From an uncultured Erysipelotrichaceae bacterium (GTDB taxonomy: Bacteria > Bacillota_I > Bacilli_A > Erysipelotrichales > Erysipelotrichaceae): DNA of 38,050 nucleotides. Made by a program: the position numbers and the translations under genes. The stretch spans positions 1 through 38,050 of the forward strand of contig CALBJM010000174.1 in the NCBI GenBank assembly GCA_937893225.1, given 5' to 3'. Below the pieces are notes generated by a model. The model was not told where the DNA came from and did no database searches. It worked only from the letters and a program-made list of their open reading frames with translations. Positions 7,745 through 15,082 of this stretch are shown here, one piece after another (within the stretch, counting starts at the first letter, position 1; every line of letters begins with the position of its first letter).

Positions 7745-8317
7745 ATGATTAAAATTTTTATCTCAATAAAGACAACCGGCACTATTCCATGGAAACATGG
7801 GATAACTGAAATAGCAATGCTTGCAGTAAAAGATGGTCGTGCAATAGATCAAATGTTTACTAAAATGAATCCTGGTGAAGTTGAGTTCGATTCAAAAGCG
7901 CTAGAAATTAACAATGAAAAGCAAGAAACAATTCAACAATATATTCCGCAAGAATTTGCATTTAACCATATTGAAAAGTTTTTGAATAAACACACTGTAC
8001 CTGATGAAAAGTTTATGATTGTTGCGTATAATGCATCATTTGTTTATGACTTTTTATTGAATATGTTTAAAAAACATGGAACAGTTGTTGATGAATCAGG
8101 AAACAAACATAATCGATTTTTTGATTACTTCTATTCACCTGCGTTAGATGTAATGCAAATGGCAAACATTTTATTGCTAGACATTCGCCCAACCATTCCT
8201 GATTTCAAATTTAATACAATTTGTACAGCATTTGAACTTCCTACACCTTTAGATAATTCTTGCTTTAAGCAAGTACGTTTATTGTTTATGCTATACAATA
8301 AATTGTCGACAAGTTAA
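7745..8317 (+). CDS. DnaQ-fold exonuclease-like protein, catalytically dead
   Basis: The 190-aa protein keeps the layout of a DEDDh 3'-5' exonuclease, but every catalytic position is substituted. The usual FIDIETTG is FISIKTTG (Ser7, Lys9 for Asp, Glu). The NASFD motif is NASFV (Val100 for Asp). The final HxAxxD is NSCFKQ (Asn171 for His, Gln176 for Asp). The flanking residues are conserved enough that the family call is still clear. An intact paralogue is encoded at 35116-35880. I infer a non-enzymatic role, such as binding a nucleic acid end or a host exonuclease partner. It has its own host-type promoter and no frameshift, so it appears to be maintained as a protein. Confidence 0.75.
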   Translation: MIKIFISIKTTGTIPWKHGITEIAMLAVKDGRAIDQMFTKMNPGEVEFDSKALEINNEKQETIQQYIPQEFAFNHIEKFLNKHTVPDEKFMIVAYNASFVYDFLLNMFKKHGTVVDESGNKHNRFFDYFYSPALDVMQMANILLLDIRPTIPDFKFNTICTAFELPTPLDNSCFKQVRLLFMLYNKLSTS

Positions 8318-8440
8318 TGAAAATTTTGTTTAAATTTTGTCAAATTAAATAATTACGTTTAATTGTAGTTTGTTGTCAACAGTTGCATTGAATTCTTTAG
8401 CCATACATTAAGTCTGTAAAAGCAGCAATGTCTAATTAAT

Positions 8441-8450
8441 GTTCTTGAAA
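8441..8450 (+). promoter_or_regulatory. GTTCT-type candidate promoter
   Basis: GTTCTTGAAA lies 43 bases before the ATG at 8484, the same spacing as the equivalent element before other genes. Confidence 0.35.
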
Positions 8451-8483
8451 AAGTCCGTGCAACTATGAACAAGGTGAAATCCC

Positions 8484-8702
8484 ATGTCTAAATCAGCACT
8501 CCCTAAAGCATTCCAGTTACGAGAAACCTTTTGTGGTGAAAGATTCTTGATAACTAAAGTTTCAGAAGAGTTTTGTTTTTACCTATATAGCAATGGGTTA
8601 ACTTGCATGTGTAGAAAAAACGAAATGATAGAGCCGGTTGTAAAACAATTTCCAGATTTTATTTCAGCGATAAAGTCACCAGAGTTTAAATTAGCAATAT
8701 AA
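8484..8702 (+). CDS. Small protein of unknown function (72 aa)
   Basis: Not recognised. It contains FCGERFLITKVSEEFCFYLYS and a short Cys pair in LTCMCRKNEM, which could bind metal but is too small to judge. The AAGGTG before the ATG is a reasonable ribosome-binding site, and a strong terminator follows the stop. It is a monocistronic unit facing the 310-aa minus-strand gene. Confidence 0.65.
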   Translation: MSKSALPKAFQLRETFCGERFLITKVSEEFCFYLYSNGLTCMCRKNEMIEPVVKQFPDFISAIKSPEFKLAI

Positions 8703-8708
8703 AAGAAA

Positions 8709-8743
8709 AGCGGGTAGTAACAAAACTACCCGCTGAAATTTTT
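8709..8743. terminator. Strong intrinsic terminator between convergent genes
   Basis: AGCGGGTAGT / ACTACCCGCT is a perfect 10-base-pair stem with loop AACAAA, followed by GAAATTTTT on the plus strand and by TTTTCTTTT on the minus strand. Confidence 0.92.
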
Positions 8744-8747
8744 CCAA

Positions 8748-9680
8748 TTAATTCTTTTTAGTTCGCTTTTTCTTAAGTCCTAGACTTTCCAAAAGTTCAG
8801 AAGTTTTTTCATGAGCTTGCTTAAACAATCGACTCAATTCCATTACATTCAACGTTTTCATTGCTTGCAAATAGTTAATCTTTTCTTCATTTGTAAACAA
8901 ATTGGAATAGCAACATGTCTTAACAATACAATTCTTTACACGATCAAAAGTGAATAAATTATCAACAATCTTAAATGTCAAACTTTTCCTTTTAATGATG
9001 CCGTATGATGACATTGTTTTAATTAATTCTACAATGAATTTGTAGTTATCACTATCATCAATGCTTTTAGATTCATCTTTTTCATACAGTATATCAAACA
9101 AAATTAAAGATGTAATTGATTTGTTTTCATACATCTTGCAAGCTTGATAAACAGCTTTTGACAATTGAAACAATTCATTATCATCTTTAGAATTTTCTTT
9201 ATTACTAAACTGTTGAAAGGTGTTGCTGTCTTCAAGTAATTCAGGAAACACCTCACAACATTTACATGTTTCATTATGAACAGTAATAGAAGGCTGTTCA
9301 CATGTGCATGTAATTTCATAAGGTGCTATAACAGGATCCTTAAATTCTTTCAAACATTCTTTTGGTTTGTTTTCATTTACAGGAACATGAATATCATTTA
9401 AATCTGTATTGTCTAATACAAATTTAGCTACACTAGCACCATATGTGTTTGTTCCATAAACTTGCAAGTACCAAAACAAACGTTCATCAGACAATACTTT
9501 TTTTGTTGTATTATAGTATTGTAAAACAAAATCACTTGCAGAAAGATTATTGTGTGATCGTGCGAATTCACGAAATTCAATTTCATCTTGCTTTTTACAA
9601 TCTTCTTCAAACTGCAAACATTTTTCAACTTGATGTTTAATGTTAGAAGGAAGTAATTCCAAATCTTTTTTTGTTACCAT
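8748..9680 (-). CDS. Protein of unknown function with a Cys cluster (310 aa)
   Basis: I do not recognise the family. The protein is largely helical, and has a central segment CTCEQ ... ETCKCCEVF (Cys125, 127, 139, 141, 142 with His135) that could bind zinc or an iron-sulfur cluster. The C-terminus ends in a highly basic GLKKKRTKKN. A host-like promoter (TTGCCA, 17 bases, TAAACT) lies upstream. It is the only gene between the terminator and the glycine-rich tail gene; whether it belongs to the virion is unknown. Confidence 0.6.
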   Translation of the reverse strand: MVTKKDLELLPSNIKHQVEKCLQFEEDCKKQDEIEFREFARSHNNLSASDFVLQYYNTTKKVLSDERLFWYLQVYGTNTYGASVAKFVLDNTDLNDIHVPVNENKPKECLKEFKDPVIAPYEITCTCEQPSITVHNETCKCCEVFPELLEDSNTFQQFSNKENSKDDNELFQLSKAVYQACKMYENKSITSLILFDILYEKDESKSIDDSDNYKFIVELIKTMSSYGIIKRKSLTFKIVDNLFTFDRVKNCIVKTCCYSNLFTNEEKINYLQAMKTLNVMELSRLFKQAHEKTSELLESLGLKKKRTKKN

Positions 9681-9715
9681 TTAGAAACCTATTAGTTTGT
9701 TATTTTTGTATATTA

Positions 9716-9744
9716 AGTTTAGCAAATTTAAAAGAAATTGGCAA
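9716..9744 (-). promoter_or_regulatory. Sigma70-like promoter for the 310-aa gene
   Basis: On the minus strand, TTGCCA (9744-9739), 17 bases, TAAACT (9721-9716). A further GTAC box, CAACTTGTACGG, occupies 9838-9827 on the same strand. Confidence 0.5.
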
Positions 9745-9838
9745 GGTAAAATTTACAAACCAATGGTAAAATTTTTTATTTACCAAGTCTTAAAAGCAAA
9801 AGCCGTTTGTGTTTTAAATTGCTAATCCGTACAAGTTG

Positions 9839-10501
9839 TCATGCTGTTTTAAAAATAAAATACCCAAGTGTACCGTTTGTTGTACCTGTTTGGTTACCTT
9901 TACCATGACCACCGTAAACAGATGCGCCAGGGGAGTCATTTACACCAGAGTTGCCATTTTTAGTTATAGATGTGTCTACGGTTACACCAGACCCAAATGC
10001 ATATGTTCCACCTGCACATGGCGTTCTTGTTGGTGAAGTATGAATATGTGCAATTGCACCGCCACCACCGTTCGCTGTTGCTATAGAATTTCCAGGAATT
10101 GAAACTGACGATGCACCACCTGCTTTTGCCGGATAGTTTCCGACAGAGTACCCAGAGTTATTTGCACCTAATGCACCTACAACATAAGTGACAATAGTGC
10201 CTTTTGCTAATTTAATTGTTCCAGCTGCACATGCGCCAGAACCACCAGCAGCATTACAATTTGTATAGTGCCCAGAACCGCCCAATGCACTACCGCCACA
10301 AGCGCCGACTGCAATAAAATAATAGTTTTGTGTTTTAGGAATTGTTAATGTATATGTTCCTGGCGTTGATGTTTCAACTAAAATTTGGCCAGCAGGTAAC
10401 TTATTTTCATATATAATTGTTGAACCTTTGCAGATCTTTTCAATTGTTTTCAAACCTTCACATATTATATTTTGCTTGATTTTACCTTTATAAATTGACA
10501 T
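9839..10501 (-). CDS. Glycine-rich tail protein (220 aa)
   Basis: The N-terminal 50 residues (MSIYKGKI ... ICKGSTIIYENKLPAG) contain the K-G-S-T-x-x-Y element shared with the proteins at 10660 and 32814, which I take as the virion-docking part. The remainder is a Gly/Ala/Ser-rich beta domain (VGACGGSALGGSG, GAGGASSV-like stretches), ending in GTLGYFIFKTA. Such glycine-rich domains commonly form the tips of phage adhesins. An upstream TTG at 10522 would add seven residues, but ATG 10501 gives an N-terminus matching the paralogue at 32814 (MSLFK). A GTAC box plus GTTCTATAAT precedes it. Confidence 0.72.
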   Translation of the reverse strand: MSIYKGKIKQNIICEGLKTIEKICKGSTIIYENKLPAGQILVETSTPGTYTLTIPKTQNYYFIAVGACGGSALGGSGHYTNCNAAGGSGACAAGTIKLAKGTIVTYVVGALGANNSGYSVGNYPAKAGGASSVSIPGNSIATANGGGGAIAHIHTSPTRTPCAGGTYAFGSGVTVDTSITKNGNSGVNDSPGASVYGGHGKGNQTGTTNGTLGYFIFKTA

Positions 10502-10532
10502 AACACTAAACACAAATAACAATTAAACTATA

Positions 10533-10554
10533 ATTATAGAACAAAGTTTCGTAC
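10533..10554 (-). promoter_or_regulatory. GTAC box with GTTCTATAAT, candidate late promoter
   Basis: On the minus strand, GTACGA (10554-10549) is followed by ten bases and TATAAT (10538-10533), with GTTC directly before the TATAAT. The position where a -35 box should be has no TTGACA-like sequence, so the GTAC box may replace it. It is 32 bases upstream of the glycine-rich gene at 10501. Confidence 0.55.
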
Positions 10555-10584
10555 GACTTAATATTTGTAAAAATAAGATTTGAG

Positions 10585-10608
10585 TCGTACGACTACATGT
10601 TCTTCCTT
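10585..10608 (+). promoter_or_regulatory. GTAC palindrome with GTTCTT, candidate late promoter
   Basis: The 12-base palindrome AGTCGTACGACT (10583-10594) continues as TACATGTTCTTCC. Twenty bases from TCGTACGACT to GTTCTT match those before the gene at 32814 at all but two positions. A small inverted repeat TTTAGTTG/CAACTAAA (10608-10633) follows. Confidence 0.5.
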
Positions 10609-10659
10609 TTAGTTGTAATTTTATGCAACTAAATATTTAGTTACTAGAAAGTGTTTCAT

Positions 10660-10911
10660 ATGATTGTTTATGACGGAAAAGAAATGCCATTGATTACATT
10701 AGGCGATAAAACTATTTCTCAAATTTATCAAGGTTCAACGTTACTTTATCAAAAAGCATTACCAACAGGTACAATTCTGTTTGAAAAATATGGAACAAAC
10801 GGCGGTGGTGGCGGCACAAAATATGAATTAATTCTGCCAACAGCTCAAATGATAGAGATTGTAATTGTTGGTGGGGGTTCACCAGTTGTAGGTGCTGCAA
10901 TCGATTTATAA
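10660..10911 (+). CDS. N-terminal part of a split glycine-rich tail protein
   Basis: The 83 residues contain the docking element TISQIYQGSTLLYQKALPTG, then GGGGG and the start of the glycine-rich domain (IEIVIVGGGSPVV), and stop at a TAA in mid-domain. The continuation (10924-11541) is in the same reading frame after twelve bases containing a second stop (TGA). Full-length relatives such as 9839-10501 have no break here. GTG at 10651 is an alternative start, but ATG 10660 is better placed behind GAAAG. I interpret this as either a gene broken by nonsense mutations or one now expressed as two pieces. Confidence 0.6.
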   Translation: MIVYDGKEMPLITLGDKTISQIYQGSTLLYQKALPTGTILFEKYGTNGGGGGTKYELILPTAQMIEIVIVGGGSPVVGAAIDL

Positions 10912-10923
10912 AGGAATTATTGA

Positions 10924-11541
10924 ATGATTAACGTTGGAAACTTTTTAAATAACAACATCAAAAAACATAATAGAAACAACCGTTTAAACAAACATAGTGA
11001 TAAACGTTATAAGGTTTATTGGTCACGTTCGACAGCAAGTGGTTCAGGTTGTGGAGTTATCAGGATTAAACCAAAAACTGTTGGGCAGAAATTATATATT
11101 TTTGTTGGTAACGGCGGTGATAATACAAATTTCGGTAATGGATCTTTACCAGCGCCGACACATGAAGGCGCTGCTTCAGGAGTAGGAACTCTACCAGACT
11201 ATTCTTCAAATATATTTATAGCACCTCAAGGAAATCTACAACAAGTTGGTTCTGCTTTTAATTCCGGTAAAGTTGGGGATGGAACAAAAGCTGTTGGTTA
11301 TTCAACAGGTGGTTTCGATACGTCTTTATGGACAGATTTTCAAATAATTAGTAACAACACACCGGCGAATGGCCATTGGTTTGCTATTTATGATTCATGG
11401 GTTGCACCAGGCTCAACCAGAACAGTTTCGACATTCGACAATACTCAAACAGGTCCGGGTGCTTCAGGATATAATAATGCTGGTCAAAACAGTGCATCAT
11501 ATCCAGCACTAGGTGGATACGTAAAAGTTACAGCAATATAA
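10924..11541 (+). CDS. C-terminal part of a split glycine-rich tail protein
   Basis: The 205-aa product begins with a low-complexity basic segment (NNNIKKHNRNNRLNKHSDKR), then resumes glycine-rich tail sequence (TASGSGCGVIRIKPKTVG, IFVGNGGDN) and ends in ALGGYVKVTAI, the typical end of these proteins. It lacks the GST docking element, which is supplied by the preceding ORF in the same frame. AAGGA at 10912-10915 stands eight bases before its ATG, so independent or coupled translation is possible. The basic N-terminal 30 residues have no counterpart in the paralogue. Confidence 0.55.
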   Translation: MINVGNFLNNNIKKHNRNNRLNKHSDKRYKVYWSRSTASGSGCGVIRIKPKTVGQKLYIFVGNGGDNTNFGNGSLPAPTHEGAASGVGTLPDYSSNIFIAPQGNLQQVGSAFNSGKVGDGTKAVGYSTGGFDTSLWTDFQIISNNTPANGHWFAIYDSWVAPGSTRTVSTFDNTQTGPGASGYNNAGQNSASYPALGGYVKVTAI

Positions 11542-11567
11542 AAAGCGGGGTTTTAAACCCCGCTTTT
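11541..11567. terminator. Bidirectional intrinsic terminator
   Basis: AAAAGCGGGGTTT / AAACCCCGCTTTT, a perfect 13-base-pair palindrome around one T, between convergent tail genes. It overlaps the last base of the upstream stop codon. Confidence 0.92.
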
Positions 11568-11573
11568 GCTGTT

Positions 11574-13733
11574 TTAGTCGAGATGTAATTCCGGATCTAA
11601 ATATGTATAGCCAATGCTATCATACCAATGGAAATGAACCTTAACTTCAATATCGTCAGTTGTTTGGACATCGACAGGCAATACAGCTTTTAGAGGTTTC
11701 ACGCCAGAATCGCCTTCCCAAACTGAAGTATCCTGTTCAACTGAACCTTGAACAATTGAGTTATACACTTTAACTGAACCATCTGTTTGAGGAACAAAAG
11801 CTTCCAGCCAAATTTTGGAACCAATACCTGCAAAAGAAGTATAAGAATTAGATGAACCAAAATACGCTGTAATTGTTTTTGCACCCGTTTCAGACGGGGT
11901 CAAAATAAAGCCAGTGCAAGGATTGCAACCTAATGTCAATTCGTTGTTTGTATCATTGACGGTTGTTTCCATCTTAAAAGATGCTTTAGCAGTAGTACCA
12001 GCTCTTGTAACACCCCATGATTTAGCTGAAGCTGAAAGGTTACGGGCAATAAACAAACCATTGTAATCATTAGCAACCCATGAAGTTTCACGAGCATTAC
12101 TATTTTTGTTCGTTGACATTGATAGATTGAACGGTAATGCATTACAATGATTAATGAAAACATTGTTTGTTGCACCATATTCAAGATTGTAAAATACGAT
12201 CTGTTCTATTGAAGAGTCATACGGATATGTTGCATCATCTTTAACAACTTCAAGTGTATCAATTGATACAGTACTGCAGCATGCAGCGCTAGACATATCA
12301 ATAACCCTATAGTTACCCTTTGGGTTGATTACTTTGTTAGCTTTAAAGTAATTTTGACTATAAAGATAAATCAATCCACGAATTATATTCGCTTCAATAC
12401 AAGCACCTGTTGAATACAATGCGGCGCCATAACCTCTTAAAACAGAAATGTTTGTAGCTTTACAAATGGTTGGTGTATAAATAGGTGTAGATTGCTTTGA
12501 ACCCGTGCTGCCCATTACAGAATCACATAAAATTGCTAAACTTCCAAAATCGTTGTTATTATTATCATTATAACCTACTTTTGAAGATGTATTATATTTT
12601 ATAGAAATATTGTCAATCTTATTATTTGGGCTTCTTGAATACTTACAACTAATTAATAAGTCTTTATATAAACCAAAGTATGGTGAATTAGAAAAATCTA
12701 AATCAAAGTTTGTAATTGAATAGTGAGTTAAGTTTTCAAAATCAAATAAAATTGAACCTTGGACACACGAAGCAACATTGTCTTTCATTTGTTTATAATT
12801 CACTTTTGTATTATCAACTATAAAATTAGTTGTATAATCATTTTCAGGCATGAAAAAACATATTGAAAAGTGTGGACAGTAAATGTTGCCATAATCAATC
12901 ATATTGAAAACATTGTTAGACATATTTACATTACGACAAACGTTTCCATATAAATATGAACAACAAACATGTGATGCACTTGAAGCAGCATTAGATTTAC
13001 TGCAAATATTAAATATATTATTGCAAATGTTTATATTTTGTGTTCCTTCCACAGTCAACAAACAGGAACGATAAGTGCCGTTTAAACTGTTATAATCTGA
13101 AGCAGCGTTAAAAACACAATTTGAGATGGAAACTGCCTGTGTATCGCTTGCATGTAGAAAATAGGCACGATTTTTATTGTTTGGTGCAGAATGACTACTT
13201 AACCATGCGTCATCATCAAAATTATCGCCTAAAAACCCAAATTTGCAATTGTCAAATTTGGTGCAAGCATCAGCGTTTGTCACGTCAAAGGCAAATTCTT
13301 TAACATTGTCGTTAGACAAATCGCTTTCATCTCTGAACAAATAACAACGATTGACAATAAAATCATTGACGGCTGTTAGAGTAACAGCTGGTTGGTTGGC
13401 CGTTGTGTTGTTGACACGACACATTGCATAGTCAAAATTGTCTTTACCCCAAGCATCTTTTTCCAACTGATTCATATACTTGTACAATAAATCTGTTTCT
13501 TTAGGCATACCACAAATCATCAAATTTTTAAAATCGTAAGTTCCGTTAGGAATTTGTGGTAAAGTATTAGGACTTTCATTTGTACGTCTAATGACATAAC
13601 AAGTATTGTCAGCCAATGTTGTTGGAAAATCAAACAATGCATTTTCTGGTGTTGACCCGTCACCGGCAACAGTTTTAGATGGGTCGATAAAGATTTGATT
13701 ATATTCTACGTTGTTATAAATAATTGTAGACAT
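11574..13733 (-). CDS. Tail spike-like right-handed beta-helix protein
   Basis: The 719-aa protein starts with a motif common at the head of phage beta-helix spikes (FIDPSKTVAGDGSTPENALF, then CYVIRRT and GMPKETD). Its middle (residues about 130-480) has repeated turns of the type N-x-S/N-x-C/N-x-F-N, for example SNCVFNA, ICNNIFNI, MSNNVFNM, typical of stacked parallel beta coils. The last 150 residues form a separate beta domain (GFILTPSETGAKTI ... VKVHFHWYD). Spikes of this shape bind or degrade surface polysaccharide; no clear catalytic residues can be assigned. AAGGAA precedes the ATG, and the gene follows the 156-aa tail gene by 17 bases. Confidence 0.72.
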   Translation of the reverse strand: MSTIIYNNVEYNQIFIDPSKTVAGDGSTPENALFDFPTTLADNTCYVIRRTNESPNTLPQIPNGTYDFKNLMICGMPKETDLLYKYMNQLEKDAWGKDNFDYAMCRVNNTTANQPAVTLTAVNDFIVNRCYLFRDESDLSNDNVKEFAFDVTNADACTKFDNCKFGFLGDNFDDDAWLSSHSAPNNKNRAYFLHASDTQAVSISNCVFNAASDYNSLNGTYRSCLLTVEGTQNINICNNIFNICSKSNAASSASHVCCSYLYGNVCRNVNMSNNVFNMIDYGNIYCPHFSICFFMPENDYTTNFIVDNTKVNYKQMKDNVASCVQGSILFDFENLTHYSITNFDLDFSNSPYFGLYKDLLISCKYSRSPNNKIDNISIKYNTSSKVGYNDNNNNDFGSLAILCDSVMGSTGSKQSTPIYTPTICKATNISVLRGYGAALYSTGACIEANIIRGLIYLYSQNYFKANKVINPKGNYRVIDMSSAACCSTVSIDTLEVVKDDATYPYDSSIEQIVFYNLEYGATNNVFINHCNALPFNLSMSTNKNSNARETSWVANDYNGLFIARNLSASAKSWGVTRAGTTAKASFKMETTVNDTNNELTLGCNPCTGFILTPSETGAKTITAYFGSSNSYTSFAGIGSKIWLEAFVPQTDGSVKVYNSIVQGSVEQDTSVWEGDSGVKPLKAVLPVDVQTTDDIEVKVHFHWYDSIGYTYLDPELHLD

Positions 13734-13750
13734 TTGTAAATTCCTTAAAA

Positions 13751-14221
13751 TTAAACGTCAGTTGAGAATTGAAAGTCATCTAAAGTTTTATTTGGCCCCC
13801 AAACTTGCTCTGTACATGTTGGTTGAGCCTTAATAAAACTATAATCTATGGAAGAAACTTGTTTTTCAACCACATACGATTTATCGACAGTTTCTAAACC
13901 ACGATAACCCCAAACTTGATCACCTATTTTAAGTAAGGGTTTTTCAATTGTTAGAATATCTTTTATGTTGAAAGAAAAATAAATTTCACCCATTACAGAA
14001 GAAACGCCACCTCCGAACACAAAGTTTTTGGGTTCAATAGGCACTTTAAAAAAGTTAAAGTATGGTTTTTCCTCTTTTGATGCTGTTTCGATTTCTCTAA
14101 TCTTCAAAGGATATTCATTGAAGTAGAGATCTTTATCGATTTCAACACCTTTCTTTTTTATTTCATTATAAATTAGTTTTTTGATTTCTTGAATTTCATC
14201 AAGATAGTAATGGACACCCAT
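13751..14221 (-). CDS. Small tail protein with shared N-terminal adaptor (156 aa)
   Basis: Residues 5-45 (EIQEIKKLIYNEIKKKGVEI, FNEYPLKIREIE) match the opening of the 486-aa tail protein at 6124-7584. The rest is beta-rich (YFNFFKVPIEPKNFVFGGGV, LKIGDQVWGYRGLE). I infer that the shared helical module anchors both proteins to the same virion component, and that this protein links it to the beta-helix spike encoded next. The upstream region carries a GTAC box and a GTTTATCTAAT element. Confidence 0.55.
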   Translation of the reverse strand: MGVHYYLDEIQEIKKLIYNEIKKKGVEIDKDLYFNEYPLKIREIETASKEEKPYFNFFKVPIEPKNFVFGGGVSSVMGEIYFSFNIKDILTIEKPLLKIGDQVWGYRGLETVDKSYVVEKQVSSIDYSFIKAQPTCTEQVWGPNKTLDDFQFSTDV

Positions 14222-14254
14222 TGTTTGTTTCCTTAATTTTTATTTAACAAACAG

Positions 14255-14276
14255 ATTAGATAAACAAGTTTCGTAC
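14255..14276 (-). promoter_or_regulatory. GTAC box with -10-like element, candidate late promoter
   Basis: On the minus strand, GTACGA (14276-14271), ten bases, TCTAAT (14260-14255), the same geometry as upstream of the gene at 10501. A second GTTCTAAAATA occurs at 14291-14281. Confidence 0.45.
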
Positions 14277-14296
14277 AACTTATTTTAGAACAAATC

Positions 14297-14334
14297 AAAG
14301 TTGCAAAACAAATATATTTTTGTTTTGCAACTTT
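14297..14334. repeat. Perfect 16-base-pair hairpin in a divergent intergenic region
   Basis: AAAGTTGCAAAACAAA, loop TATATT, then the exact reverse complement. It lies between two divergent genes (starts at 14221 and 14434), where a terminator would not be expected, and has no T run after it on either strand. It may be a regulatory RNA structure, a protein-binding palindrome, or the end of a small transcript that starts at the GTAC box. Confidence 0.6.
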
Positions 14335-14395
14335 TAAGAAGTAAATCCAACAATGACTATCTGTTTACGAATCTAATTATAGCACAAAATTTAAC

Positions 14396-14406
14396 GTTCT
14401 TAATTT
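14396..14406 (+). promoter_or_regulatory. GTTCT-type candidate promoter
   Basis: GTTCTTAATTT lies 38 bases before the ATG at 14434. Confidence 0.4.
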
Positions 14407-14433
14407 AAACAAATAAAAGACAGGTACAACTTA

Positions 14434-15045
14434 ATGAAAACGTTTACTGAATTGTTTTTGCAATTAATGAAAGAAAGCTATGAGCAGCCTTTAGAAGAAA
14501 AGCACATGAAATATGCTAAAGAAGATTTTAGCTATATTTCTCAATATGTTAAAGGTGATGAATGGAATAAAGATGATTTGAAGGAATTCTCATTCCATGC
14601 TGAAAACGATGTCGAAAATAAAGGCGTGTTTAGTTTTGTCAGGATGCGAGTGTTTTTTGATAAAACACATTTAGTTATACTTTCAGTCAATCAATTAAGT
14701 TATGATTCAACACAACAATCGAGGATCGTTTGTGGTTGTGCAATGTCAACAATAAACGAAGAAGACTATAATAAAATCAATGAAACTTTACTTCGTTTAG
14801 ATCATCTCGATGCTTTTGGAATATATTCTGAATTGAGAAACTATCTTTTAAAGAATTGTTCATTTGTTTGTGTAAAAGACATGTTCAAACCTTTTATTGA
14901 AGATAACTCAATTAAATTTAAAGATGATTTAAAATTTGCAATCGTTCCAAACAATATTGAAGGTCTTGATTGGTTTGATAAACAACTATATCGAACAACA
15001 GACCAACAACAAAGAATGGTCAACATCAATAAAGCAACTGTTTAG
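14434..15045 (+). CDS. Protein of unknown function (203 aa)
   Basis: Not recognised. It appears to be a single mixed alpha/beta domain: acidic helical N-terminus (EQPLEEKHMKYAKEDFSYIS), a central beta part with FSFVRMRVFFDKTHLVILSV and a Cys pair IVCGCAM, then helices. No membrane segment or nucleotide-binding motif is visible. It is a monocistronic unit between the divergent hairpin region and a strong bidirectional terminator, and faces the end of the radical SAM operon. Confidence 0.65.
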   Translation: MKTFTELFLQLMKESYEQPLEEKHMKYAKEDFSYISQYVKGDEWNKDDLKEFSFHAENDVENKGVFSFVRMRVFFDKTHLVILSVNQLSYDSTQQSRIVCGCAMSTINEEDYNKINETLLRLDHLDAFGIYSELRNYLLKNCSFVCVKDMFKPFIEDNSIKFKDDLKFAIVPNNIEGLDWFDKQLYRTTDQQQRMVNINKATV

Positions 15046-15049
15046 TAGT

Positions 15050-15078
15050 AAAGGCTGGAAATTTTAATTCCAGCCTTT
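15050..15078. terminator. Bidirectional terminator at the end of the radical SAM operon
   Basis: AAAGGCTGGAA / TTCCAGCCTTT, a perfect 11-base-pair stem with a seven-base loop, followed by GTTTTTAA on the plus strand. It lies four bases after the last operon stop codon. Confidence 0.92.
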
Positions 15079-15082
15079 GTTT

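Noticed and set aside
8318..8483. Direct repeat AAATTTTGT in the gap after the DnaQ-fold gene
   Set aside because: Two short AT-rich copies in AT-rich DNA are expected by chance, and no hairpin or phasing supports a function.
10912..11030. A small intron or intein in the split glycine-rich gene
   Set aside because: The extra segment is only about 100 bases, with no group I or II core or endonuclease; simple stops or a small insertion explain it better.
9839..11541. A diversity-generating retroelement acting on the glycine-rich tail genes
   Set aside because: No reverse transcriptase or template/variable repeat pair was seen in the window.
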